NCBI GenBank assembly: GCA_018657065.1
Contig: JABHXU010000017.1
Coordinates: 1 to 43,066 of the forward strand
Length of the DNA stretch: 43,066 nucleotides
Direction: 5' to 3'
DNA from: an archaeon
Lineage (GTDB): Archaea > Nanobdellota > Nanobdellia > Woesearchaeales > GW2011-AR15
In this document: positions 8,359 through 15,659 of the stretch, in pieces
Numbering within the stretch: the stretch's first letter is position 1
Layout: the number at the start of each line of letters is the position of its first letter
The notes under the pieces: model-generated
What the model was told of the DNA's origin: nothing
What the model saw: only the letters and a program-made list of their open reading frames with translations
The model's database searches: none
Made by a program: the position numbers and the translations under genes

Positions 8359-11211
8359 GTGAAGAAACTGAAATTATGGAAATTTATTCTAGTTATAGTA
8401 ATTTTTTCTCTATTTTCCATACTTGTTTTTGCTGATGACTCTGATGGTGATGGACTAGAAGATTCATGGGAAGGAGCACATTTTGGAAATTTACTTCAAA
8501 CAGGAAATGGAGATCCAGACGAGGATAATTTAATTAATTCTTTAGAAGAAGATTTAGGAAGTAATCCTAATCAAGTAGACTCTGATAATGATGGTTATAG
8601 TGACGGAGTAGAACATCAGTATGGGACAAATCCAGTTGACGCAAATTCTGTTCCAACAGGAAGTTTAATTGAAATTGATTTAATTGCGCCAACATTTGGA
8701 GTGTCTGCAGCGTCCCCATTTGATTTAGTTGTTGAAACAAATAATAAGTCTTTATGTAAATACAGTACAGAATCAACAAAAACATATGAGGGGATTGATA
8801 ATTCTAATCAATTTTTAGCAACAAGTGACGGATACACACATACAAAAGATAATTTTCCTTCAGCATCGTATGTTGAAACTCCAGTTTATATTTTTTGTCA
8901 GCTTGATGATGGTTCATCTCAACCATATGCTAATGATGGTTTTCCAGCACATTTCATGTTAAGTGTTGATAATTCTGAACCTTTGATGCTAGCTGCATAT
9001 GCAGATCCTAATCCAGTTATTGAAAGTTTGGAAGTAGATTTAGTTGCAGAAACAGATGATGATACTGCGTGTAGGTTTTTACCTTATGATTCGAATATGT
9101 CTCAAATTGAAGAGATGTATGACGATATTAATGAATCTGAATTTAATAAAAAAACAATTTTAACATTAACAAAAAATACAAATCCCAAAATTGAAGATAG
9201 AAAAGACTATTTGTTTTTTGCAGCATGTATGAATAAAGCAGAAGGAAAGGTTGTAAAAGAAATTTCATTTTCAGTTGATTTATCTGTTGGTAGTGATGTT
9301 AATGAAACTTCACCTTCAGGATTTATTAATGTTGATTCAACACAAGTTAAAGTTGTAACAAATAAAGTTTCAACATGTTATTATGATAATACTTATGAAG
9401 AAGGTGTGGCACCTCAATATTTGAATAAATTTCCTCAAGAAAATCAAAAAAATCATTATATTTTAAGAAGTAATTTAACAAGTCAAACTTACAAAATTCC
9501 AGTAATGTGTAGGTTCACAGATGCTACAACAATTAATACTTTAGTTGAATTTACAGTTGATGTAACTAAACCTGTTTTTGATAAAGTTAATTTTGAAACT
9601 AAACAATGTAATAATTCTTACATAAAAACAGATTATTCTGCACAAGACACAAATAATATTGTAGAATACAAAGTTTCAGTAGTTGATGAATCAAACATTG
9701 TAAAGTTTAATACAACTACTACAGAAGAATCCTATGTAATTAATGGACTTGATTTAGATCCATTAAAAAATTATTACGTTGAAGTTAGAGCTAAAGATGG
9801 AGCTGGAAATTATGCAACTAAAAAATCAACACAAATAAAAGTAATGTCAAGTGAGGATCCAATTTGTTCAAATGAACCACCGAAAATTGATGTTAAAGCT
9901 CAACTAACTGAATTATCTGTAAACATAAATTTAGAATGCACTGATGCAGATGGTAATTGTAAACCTAAATATTATCATTTAATTAATGAATCATGCAGTA
10001 GTTGTGGAGATTGTGAATATATCAAATATTCTTTAGTACCAATCTCAATAACAAAGGATAGTACTGTTTGTTATAATATATCTGACAACAAAGGGTATAT
10101 TGTTAAAAAATCATTTGATGTTAAATTCTTAGAATGCACTGAAGGAGACAATTGTTGTAATGGAAAAAAAGCACAAGTATGTGTTGATAATTGTACAGAG
10201 GTTACAATTTTGGATTGTGATGCAAATAGAATTGATACAGATGCAGATGGTTTGTCAGATACAAAAGAAACAGCATGTGGACTTGATCCTAATGATGCAA
10301 CAGATGTTGATTTAGACAATGATAATGATGGAATAACAAATAAAGATGAATGTAATCGAGGAACAAAAATTGACAGTGATGATTCTGACGAAGATGGATA
10401 TACAGATAAAGATGAAATTGATGAAGGAACAAATCCTTTAGATGCAGAAGATTATCCTATTGATGATGATACAGATACAGATGAAGATAGAATTCCAGAT
10501 AAATATGAACTAAAATATACTTTTTTGAATCCAAAAGATCCTAGTGATGCTTCTGCTGATGAAGATGGAGATGGATTAACTAATTTACAAGAATATAGGT
10601 TAAAAACTGATTTAGATGATGAAGATTCCGATGGGGATGAGTTTACAGATTTTGAAGAATATGAAAAAGATACAGACCCAAATGATGCAGAAGATTATCC
10701 TAGAAATTTTATTTTACCAATTTTGTTCTTTTTACTAGGAATGTCTGCACTTGGAGGAGGTCTTGTTTTAATATACAAAAATCCATTTCCTAAATCCACA
10801 AAATCTCTTTTAGGTAAATCTAAAAAACCTTTTGTTAATTTTAATTCAGCTCAAAAAACAATGGAAACACAAAATAAAAATATGTCTGTTCAACCACCAG
10901 GAAGTTTGATGCAACAACCTTTAATTCAATCTCAACAAAGAGGACTATCTCAACCAGTTATCAATAAATCTAATCTAGATCATGAGATAAGAAAACAAAA
11001 AGACATGATGAAATTAAAAGAAATGTCTTCGGTATTTGATGAATTTGCAGAAGATTCTTCACACATGAAATTTGATGAAGAAAAGGCAGAAAAAAGAGTT
11101 GAAGAAAAAGAAGAACAAGAAAAGAAAAAAGCAAACAAAGTTTTTGATAGACTTGAAGATATATCTGAAGAAGATGCATTTGAAGAAATTGAGAGGTTAG
11201 GAAAAAAATGA
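8359..11211 (+). CDS. large exported protein with Ca-binding acidic repeats, TM anchor and cytoplasmic tail
   Basis: 950 residues from a GTG preceded by GGTGA. Layout: signal peptide (~1-25); acidic DSDGDGLEDSWE-type repeats (~27-100) and more at ~623-775 (TDADGLSDTKE, DSDEDGYTDKDE, DEDGDGLTNLQE), the thrombospondin type 3/Ca-binding pattern D-x-D-x-D-G; a middle of beta-rich segments including a fibronectin-III-like stretch (~434-500); a Cys cluster (~575-620); a membrane helix (~782-804); and a charged coiled-coil cytoplasmic tail to 950. Such Ca-dependent rods are common in archaeal surface proteins. The long inner tail suggests coupling to something in the cytoplasm. It overlaps the next gene by ATGA (11208-11211), so it belongs to the pilin-like operon. 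Confidence 0.7.
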   Translation: MKKLKLWKFILVIVIFSLFSILVFADDSDGDGLEDSWEGAHFGNLLQTGNGDPDEDNLINSLEEDLGSNPNQVDSDNDGYSDGVEHQYGTNPVDANSVPTGSLIEIDLIAPTFGVSAASPFDLVVETNNKSLCKYSTESTKTYEGIDNSNQFLATSDGYTHTKDNFPSASYVETPVYIFCQLDDGSSQPYANDGFPAHFMLSVDNSEPLMLAAYADPNPVIESLEVDLVAETDDDTACRFLPYDSNMSQIEEMYDDINESEFNKKTILTLTKNTNPKIEDRKDYLFFAACMNKAEGKVVKEISFSVDLSVGSDVNETSPSGFINVDSTQVKVVTNKVSTCYYDNTYEEGVAPQYLNKFPQENQKNHYILRSNLTSQTYKIPVMCRFTDATTINTLVEFTVDVTKPVFDKVNFETKQCNNSYIKTDYSAQDTNNIVEYKVSVVDESNIVKFNTTTTEESYVINGLDLDPLKNYYVEVRAKDGAGNYATKKSTQIKVMSSEDPICSNEPPKIDVKAQLTELSVNINLECTDADGNCKPKYYHLINESCSSCGDCEYIKYSLVPISITKDSTVCYNISDNKGYIVKKSFDVKFLECTEGDNCCNGKKAQVCVDNCTEVTILDCDANRIDTDADGLSDTKETACGLDPNDATDVDLDNDNDGITNKDECNRGTKIDSDDSDEDGYTDKDEIDEGTNPLDAEDYPIDDDTDTDEDRIPDKYELKYTFLNPKDPSDASADEDGDGLTNLQEYRLKTDLDDEDSDGDEFTDFEEYEKDTDPNDAEDYPRNFILPILFFLLGMSALGGGLVLIYKNPFPKSTKSLLGKSKKPFVNFNSAQKTMETQNKNMSVQPPGSLMQQPLIQSQQRGLSQPVINKSNLDHEIRKQKDMMKLKEMSSVFDEFAEDSSHMKFDEEKAEKRVEEKEEQEKKKANKVFDRLEDISEEDAFEEIERLGKK

Positions 11212-11726
11212 GGAAAAAAATTCACACTTCTAAACGCGCACAAGTTTCATCACAAGTTTTTACTTATATGATGGCTGCAATTATAATTGCAGCTATTGTA
11301 TTTGTAGGATTTAATGGTATAGCTAAAATTTTGAAAACATTTCAAGGAGCACCACTCGAAAAATTCGAGTCAGATCTAAGAAAACAAATTTCTTCAACAT
11401 CAACAAGTTATATGTCTGTAGAATTATTTGAATTTACTTTACCAAGCAAATATGACGAAATATGTTTTATCGATTCTTTAAATGTGGGTTCAATTGAATC
11501 TAGTGTAGCAGAAAACTCAGTCATAAAAAACAAAATTCAAAGTAAAGTAGAAGAAAATATCTTTTTGATTCAAGATGGAGATGTTCTTGAAGCATATTAT
11601 ATTGAAGATGTTGATGTTTTAGATGATTATGTATGTGTAGAAAATCAAGGTCGTTTAGGTATCTGGTTTCAAGGAACAGGAAAACATGCATGTTTAAAAT
11701 TAACTCAAAATGAAGCATGTGAGTAA
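11208..11726 (+). CDS. pilin-like protein
   Basis: 172 residues. SKRAQVSSQVF precedes a hydrophobic helix (about residues 18-40), the class III-like signal layout. The exported part is mostly beta-type, with Cys residues near the middle and in the C-terminal CLKLTQNEACE. The start overlaps the stop of the 950-residue gene (ATGA), indicating translational coupling. No further function can be read. It is probably a subunit of the same envelope structure. Confidence 0.6.
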   Translation: MRKKIHTSKRAQVSSQVFTYMMAAIIIAAIVFVGFNGIAKILKTFQGAPLEKFESDLRKQISSTSTSYMSVELFEFTLPSKYDEICFIDSLNVGSIESSVAENSVIKNKIQSKVEENIFLIQDGDVLEAYYIEDVDVLDDYVCVENQGRLGIWFQGTGKHACLKLTQNEACE

Positions 11727-11754
11727 ATATTTTTTAAAAATTATATTTTGAAGA

Positions 11755-11826
11755 ATGAGAAGTAGAAAAGCACAAGTACAATTTAACTGGATGAACTGGT
11801 TACGCTCGGTTCACACGCAAAATTAA
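11755..11826 (+). other. 23-codon leader ORF or vestigial duplicate of a family A start
   Basis: The ORF runs ATG to TAA and encodes MRSRKAQVQFNW followed by MNWLRSVHTQN. Its first half is nearly the same, in DNA and protein, as the start of the real family A gene at 11868 (MKSKKAQVEVQFNWIY), with a six-base deletion. After TGGAT the similarity ends and hairpin-forming DNA begins. An A/T-rich TATA-like element (about 11726-11737) is placed so that transcription would start near this ATG. It could be a broken tandem copy of the family A gene, or a leader peptide translated just before two hairpins and the downstream gene. Confidence 0.5.
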
Positions 11827-11853
11827 GGACTATTTCACAAAGTTCAATAGTCC
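11792..11853 (+). repeat. two adjacent hairpins between vestigial and real family A starts
   Basis: Hairpin 1 (11792-11813) has TGAAC/GTTCA arms extended by G-U pairs to eight base pairs around a six-base loop. Hairpin 2 (11827-11853) has perfect GGACTATT/AATAGTCC arms and an 11-base loop. Between them is CACACGCAAAATT, which resembles sequence in the hairpin sites at 35470 and 36801. The unit is less AT-biased than its surroundings and looks inserted. It could act as an RNA leader for the downstream A-B-C cassette. Confidence 0.45.
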
Positions 11854-11867
11854 GAAAAAGTATAAAA

Positions 11868-12875
11868 ATGAAGAGTAAAAAAGCACAAGTAGAAGTACAA
11901 TTTAACTGGATTTATGTAAGTATTGCAGGAGCAGTTATTCTTTCAATATTTGTAGGAATTGCTTTAAAGATGAATCAAAATTCTAAAGAACAATTAGCTT
12001 CTGAAGCAATAACTTATTTTGATGAGATATTTACAAGTGTACAAGCATCTGAAAATACAGAAAATGAAATATCGCTTCCTGGACTAGATCTTGAAATTGA
12101 ATCAGATAATCCAATATGTAATCATTATTCAATTGAGGGAACAGATCGTAGTCAAATATCAATTAGATTTCTACCGTTTTTTAGTCCTAGAATTATTAAA
12201 ACCAGAATATTATCATATGCACTAGGTTGGGATATGCCTTTTAGAGTTAGTTATTTTATTTACATGACTAGTCCAGGTGTTGCTTATGTTTCAGTAGGCA
12301 ATAATGCTATTCGAGATGAGCTTCCTGAGCATTTAACAGTATTAGAAGTTAATGATGCTAGTGATTTAGAGAATGAGAATTATGATAGAATAAGATTTTT
12401 TACTTCAGAAGATCCAAGTTCATTTAATGTAGACGACACTGTTGAGAAAAATAAATTTGTTTCAGTAATTAAGATTAATCAAGAAGCTAATGAAATCACT
12501 TATTATAAATTAAAATCTGGAGAATTTGAAGAACAAGATACAACATATTATTTAGATGATACTACATTACTTGCTGCAATTTATGCAGATAATGTTGATT
12601 CTTATAATTGTAATATGGCTAAAGCAATTGAGAGATTACATAGGTTTAGTACAATGCTAAAAAATAGAGCAAGTGAACTTAGAGGAGCTGATTTATTGTC
12701 TTTATGTTCTCCTGATGCATATAGTCAAGCAGAATCAATGTTAACACAAATGGAAGAAGCAACAGAGTCAACTAAAATGGATGCAAGTATGGTGTCCCAA
12801 TTAAAAACAATACGAGAACAATTATCAGTTTTAAATAAAGATCTAAATAAAAGATCTTGTCCAACAGTTTATTAA
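11868..12875 (+). CDS. pilin-like protein, cassette family A (plus-strand copy)
   Basis: 335 residues. SKKAQVEVQFNWIYV leads into a hydrophobic helix and a large exported domain. It is a paralogue of the 351-residue protein at 3218-4273, sharing the QFNWIY start, NYDRIRFF, the YYLDD-x-x-LLAAIYAD segment, a Cys-x-M motif and a C-terminal SCPTVY. The last third (about 235-330) is helical with a Cys in LLSLCSPDA. It is the first gene of the plus-strand A-B-C cassette and is followed one base later by family B. The exact role is unknown. Confidence 0.65.
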   Translation: MKSKKAQVEVQFNWIYVSIAGAVILSIFVGIALKMNQNSKEQLASEAITYFDEIFTSVQASENTENEISLPGLDLEIESDNPICNHYSIEGTDRSQISIRFLPFFSPRIIKTRILSYALGWDMPFRVSYFIYMTSPGVAYVSVGNNAIRDELPEHLTVLEVNDASDLENENYDRIRFFTSEDPSSFNVDDTVEKNKFVSVIKINQEANEITYYKLKSGEFEEQDTTYYLDDTTLLAAIYADNVDSYNCNMAKAIERLHRFSTMLKNRASELRGADLLSLCSPDAYSQAESMLTQMEEATESTKMDASMVSQLKTIREQLSVLNKDLNKRSCPTVY

Positions 12876-12876
12876 A

Positions 12877-13380
12877 ATGAAAATCCTAAAATCGAGAAAA
12901 GCACAGTTACAATTAATGGAAAATACCTTTGTACTACTTATACTTTTCATAGTTTTTATGATTGTGTTTTTAGTTATACTTGTAATGAACAAAGCTCAAT
13001 CACAAAATAGGTTGGCAGAAATCCAAGAAATTGAACTAATAAAAAAATCTCAAGTTTTGAATTTTTTACCAGAAATGCAATGTTCAGACAATAATAATCT
13101 AGATCCAGATTGTTATGATTTAATTAAAATCCAAAAATTTAAAGATTATGCTGTTACAGATACAGAATATTATCACAGTATGTTAGGATATATACGAATT
13201 GAAATTGAGCAATTTGATCCTAGCCCAGATGTTACAACTCCACCTGAAAAATGGGAAGTTTACGATTTTAAACCTGAAAAAGAAGCAGGTGAAAAAGCTA
13301 TCCAGTTTCCAGTATTATTACGAGATGTTGTAGATAATAGTGATTACTTTGGTATAATATATTTAAAAATTTACAAATAA
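12877..13380 (+). CDS. pilin-like protein, cassette family B (plus-strand copy)
   Basis: 167 residues. SRKAQLQLMENTF precedes a strongly hydrophobic helix (about residues 17-40). The exported part has KKSQVLNFLPEMQCS and DPDCYDLI, matching the 163-residue family B protein at 2725-3216. It starts one base after the family A stop and ends two bases before family C, so the three proteins are probably made in matched amounts. There is no enzymatic motif. Confidence 0.65.
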   Translation: MKILKSRKAQLQLMENTFVLLILFIVFMIVFLVILVMNKAQSQNRLAEIQEIELIKKSQVLNFLPEMQCSDNNNLDPDCYDLIKIQKFKDYAVTDTEYYHSMLGYIRIEIEQFDPSPDVTTPPEKWEVYDFKPEKEAGEKAIQFPVLLRDVVDNSDYFGIIYLKIYK

Positions 13381-13382
13381 AA

Positions 13383-13880
13383 ATGACAAGAAATAAAAAA
13401 GGTCAAACAGAGATAATAGGTTTAGTAATTATTGTAATAATAATAGTTATTGCTGGATCCTTTTTTTTTATTAGAGCTTTAAGACCTAGAGAATCTCATC
13501 AATCAAAATACGAAAATCCAAAGTTAGCTCAAAGTTTTTTAAATACATTAATGAATACAAAAACAGAAAAAAACGTTATTGTGTCAGATATTATTAAAGA
13601 TTGTTATAGTCCGGCAAAGAATGATTTGTGTGGTTCTTCAACAACTAGTGATTGTTGTAATTATGCATATGCAACAATATCTAATGCACTTGACCATACT
13701 TTAGGTACTTGGCAAAAAGAATATAGGTTAATAGTTAGAAAACAAGGTTATGCTGATAAAATTGAAGATTTATTTTCAAGTGAAAAATGTCATAAAGGTG
13801 CTCCTCAAGGTCAACCAGGATTTTATTATATTCCACCTTCACCACCAATTGTAGTAACTTTGATGATTTGTGATGTTTAA
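13383..13880 (+). CDS. pilin-like protein, cassette family C (plus-strand copy)
   Basis: 165 residues. NKKGQTEIIGLVIIV starts a hydrophobic helix of the class III-like type. The exported part holds QSFLNTLMNT, IIKDCYS, a CCNYAYATI segment and LGTWQKEYRL, with a C-terminal MICDV; all have counterparts in the protein at 2268-2741. It is the last gene of the plus-strand A-B-C cassette. A new TATA box follows before the next gene, so the cassette may be a sub-operon. Confidence 0.65.
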   Translation: MTRNKKGQTEIIGLVIIVIIIVIAGSFFFIRALRPRESHQSKYENPKLAQSFLNTLMNTKTEKNVIVSDIIKDCYSPAKNDLCGSSTTSDCCNYAYATISNALDHTLGTWQKEYRLIVRKQGYADKIEDLFSSEKCHKGAPQGQPGFYYIPPSPPIVVTLMICDV

Positions 13881-13892
13881 ATTAATCGTAAG

Positions 13893-13902
13893 TTTTATAT
13901 AG
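13893..13902 (+). promoter_or_regulatory. TATA box before the tandem small pilin-like genes
   Basis: TTTTATATAG lies about 29 bases before the ATG at 13927. This matches a leaderless or nearly leaderless transcript and marks an internal promoter within the surface gene run. Confidence 0.5.
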
Positions 13903-13926
13903 CAAAAATCCAAATATATTATTAAA

Positions 13927-14202
13927 ATGGAAAAAAAAGCCCAATCCTTATCTATTAATACTATTGTTGTAGCAGCAATTGCACTATTTGTAATGGTCTT
14001 ATTAATTGTTGTTGTTGTTGGAAATATGTCAAAATTTAGAAAAAACGCTGATGCTTGTGGAGCTAATGGTGGAAGATGTATGGACGATGATGATGTTGAA
14101 GAAAAATGTAGTGGAACTTATGATCGAACACGTAGGGAATATAATTGTTATGATTTTCGCGGTGAAATTGAAGAAGGAAAAGTATGTTGTGTGAGCACAT
14201 GA
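13927..14202 (+). CDS. small Cys-rich pilin-like protein (tandem copy 1)
   Basis: 91 residues. EKKAQSLSINTIV and a hydrophobic helix (about 14-31) are followed by a short exported domain with six Cys (CGANGGRC, EKCSG, YNCYDF and CCVST). It is paralogous to the next gene: the DNA for SINTIV-x-AAIAL is almost identical in the two. The small size and high share of Cys suggest a compact disulfide-bonded subunit. The stop overlaps the next start (ATGA). Confidence 0.65.
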   Translation: MEKKAQSLSINTIVVAAIALFVMVLLIVVVVGNMSKFRKNADACGANGGRCMDDDDVEEKCSGTYDRTRREYNCYDFRGEIEEGKVCCVST

Positions 14203-14495
14203 AAATAAAAAATATTATTTCAAGAAAAGGACAGTCATTATCTATTAATACTATTGTTATAGCAGCAATTGCACTAATTATTCTAGTTGTTTTAATCGCG
14301 ATTTTTGGTGGACAAATTAGGAAATTTCTTTTTGGTGCGAGTTCTTGTAGTGGAGAATGTACTGAAAGAGTAGAATGTGATATTGGTTATAATACAGTTT
14401 TATCTGGTACAAATTGCGATGATAAAAACACAGAAGGAATGGATAGACAGTATGAATATGTATGCTGTATTCCTTTAATAGATAGGATAACCTAG
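14199..14495 (+). CDS. small Cys-rich pilin-like protein (tandem copy 2)
   Basis: 98 residues from the ATG at 14199, which overlaps the preceding stop as ATGA; a start at 14184 is possible but less likely. SRKGQSLSINTIVI and the hydrophobic helix repeat those of the preceding gene. The exported part has CSGECTERVEC, then GTNCDDK and YVCCIPL, so the Cys pattern is similar but not the same. The pair arose by tandem duplication and then diverged outside the membrane segment. Confidence 0.65.
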   Translation: MKIKNIISRKGQSLSINTIVIAAIALIILVVLIAIFGGQIRKFLFGASSCSGECTERVECDIGYNTVLSGTNCDDKNTEGMDRQYEYVCCIPLIDRIT

Positions 14496-14502
14496 CGAAA
14501 AA

Positions 14503-14511
14503 CATATAAAG
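14503..14511 (+). promoter_or_regulatory. TATA box for the 36-residue membrane microprotein
   Basis: CATATAAAG is centred about 27 bases before the ATG at 14534, placing transcription start on or beside that ATG. This supports the tiny ORF being expressed. Confidence 0.45.
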
Positions 14512-14533
14512 AATTTTGACAAATATTCTATAT

Positions 14534-14644
14534 ATGGCAGATTCTGTGATAAATGATAATTTATTAGTACTAATAATGATGTTACTTTTAGTTATAGTAA
14601 TGGTATCATTTTTCATATATAATATCAAGCCAGTTTTACCATGA
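14534..14644 (+). CDS. 36-residue single-pass membrane microprotein
   Basis: The ORF is ATG to TGA: MADSVINDN, then a continuous hydrophobic segment (LLVLIMMLLLVIVMVSFF), then IYNIKPVLP. Three things support it as a gene: the TATA box at leaderless distance, the ATGA overlap of its stop with the next start at 14641, and the otherwise gene-free gap it fills. It lacks the K-x-Q motif of its neighbours. It may be a small membrane partner of the apparatus; no homologue is recognised. Confidence 0.6.
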   Translation: MADSVINDNLLVLIMMLLLVIVMVSFFIYNIKPVLP

Positions 14645-15531
14645 AAAAAGGGGTCATAGCAGTCAGCACAACAATTGGATTAATTCTACTTGTAGTTTCA
14701 CTTTTAGCATTACTAAATTTTGTAATTAGTGGTTATGATAGAGTTGATTCAAGTTATAGTAATGAATTATGTAAAGCAAGTGTTATAGCAAACTCAAAAC
14801 TTAACACACCTTTATTTGGTGAAGGTGCTTGGCCAATTCAGTGTCCAACAGTATACTATTTTTTTGGTTATGAGGGTTTTTTTATTGAATCTGGTGATGT
14901 TAAACAAGAATTTTCATATGACACTAATACAAGAACATTAAAACCAGAAAATAAAGAATTTGTTAAATGTATGAAGGATGACGCAATTAAAGATGGTGAA
15001 TTTTTAGAAAAAACAGATGTATGTAAAATTCGAAATATGAATTTTTTGATGGCACAAGCACATGCACAATGTTGGGAACAGTTTGGAAGGGGTCAACTTT
15101 CTATGTTTGATAGGCTTGATACTGAAAGACAATGTGTTGTATGCGCAGTCTATGATTTTTCAGATGAAGTACAAAAGAAATTTGGATCATATTATGTGGA
15201 AGACGTCGTTGAAGAAGAACATAGTTTTGACTATATGATGCGAACAAATGGACCACTTGGTAGAGATATTACTTATGCTGAATTAGCAAATGACCCTCTT
15301 GATCCCTATGAACCACCATATTACACTTATAGCTTTGATGAATCTTATGCATCACTATTTATTGCAAATAATGAAGACTATTTTGGACAAATAGTTGGAC
15401 AAATTGAAGAAGTTATAGGAAGTTTAGTAAAAATAAATGTTGGTGAAGAATCAAGATACTTCCTTAATACAAATGAATTTATTCCTGAAGCAGGAGTAGT
15501 TAGAGAGTGTGATTTGCTTGTTGAACAATAA
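14641..15531 (+). CDS. membrane-anchored exported protein of the pilin-like cluster
   Basis: 296 residues. MKKGVIAVSTTIG leads into a hydrophobic helix (about 10-30), similar to pilin-like starts but without the Gln. The exported domain contains paired Cys (CKASVI, IQCPTVYYFF, CWEQFG, ERQCVVCAV) and acidic/aromatic stretches; the C-terminus is beta-rich with VRECDLL. No recognised domain. It is flanked by membrane microprotein genes that overlap both of its ends, implying tight co-translation and possibly a complex. Confidence 0.6.
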   Translation: MKKGVIAVSTTIGLILLVVSLLALLNFVISGYDRVDSSYSNELCKASVIANSKLNTPLFGEGAWPIQCPTVYYFFGYEGFFIESGDVKQEFSYDTNTRTLKPENKEFVKCMKDDAIKDGEFLEKTDVCKIRNMNFLMAQAHAQCWEQFGRGQLSMFDRLDTERQCVVCAVYDFSDEVQKKFGSYYVEDVVEEEHSFDYMMRTNGPLGRDITYAELANDPLDPYEPPYYTYSFDESYASLFIANNEDYFGQIVGQIEEVIGSLVKINVGEESRYFLNTNEFIPEAGVVRECDLLVEQ

Positions 15532-15655
15532 AGGACTTGAATTTGATATGATGGGATGGGTTATACTTGGATTAGTTGCACTGGTTGTAATAATTGGTCT
15601 AATAATAATTTTCATGAACTCTTCATTTAATATAATTAATTTATTACCGTTTTAA
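15509..15655 (+). CDS. 48-residue pilin-like membrane microprotein
   Basis: The ORF starts in another frame inside the end of the preceding gene. From the GTG at 15509 it reads MICLLNNKGLEFDMMGW, then a hydrophobic run to about residue 35, then a short polar tail. KGLEFD before the helix matches the archaeal class III signal consensus (K-G-x-x-x-E/F), which argues for a start upstream of the ATG at 15548; TTG at 15518 or 15521 is also possible. It stops five bases before the 1019-residue gene. The mature product would be little more than one membrane helix, as in archaeal pilin-like microproteins. Confidence 0.6.
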   Translation: MICLLNNKGLEFDMMGWVILGLVALVVIIGLIIIFMNSSFNIINLLPF

Positions 15656-15659
15656 GAAA

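Noticed and set aside
10228-10700. Repeated GATGAAGATGG-type DNA units
   Set aside because: These are codon-level repeats from the Asp-rich Ca-binding motifs, not a DNA repeat in its own right.
11354-11370. Perfect 7-base-pair hairpin ACTCGAA-AAA-TTCGAGT inside the 172-residue pilin-like gene
   Set aside because: It is a single stem in ordinary coding sequence; stems of this size are expected by chance several times in 43 kb.
11800-11860. Possible tRNA or tRNA fragment (GGTTCA and GTTCAATAGTCC resemble T-arm sequence)
   Set aside because: The stems do not fit a cloverleaf: no acceptor pairing, and the GTTCA is in a loop with the wrong stem geometry.
14006-14194. 62-codon plus-strand ORF
   Set aside because: Alternate frame inside the 91-residue pilin-like gene, which has the proper signal motif and promoter.
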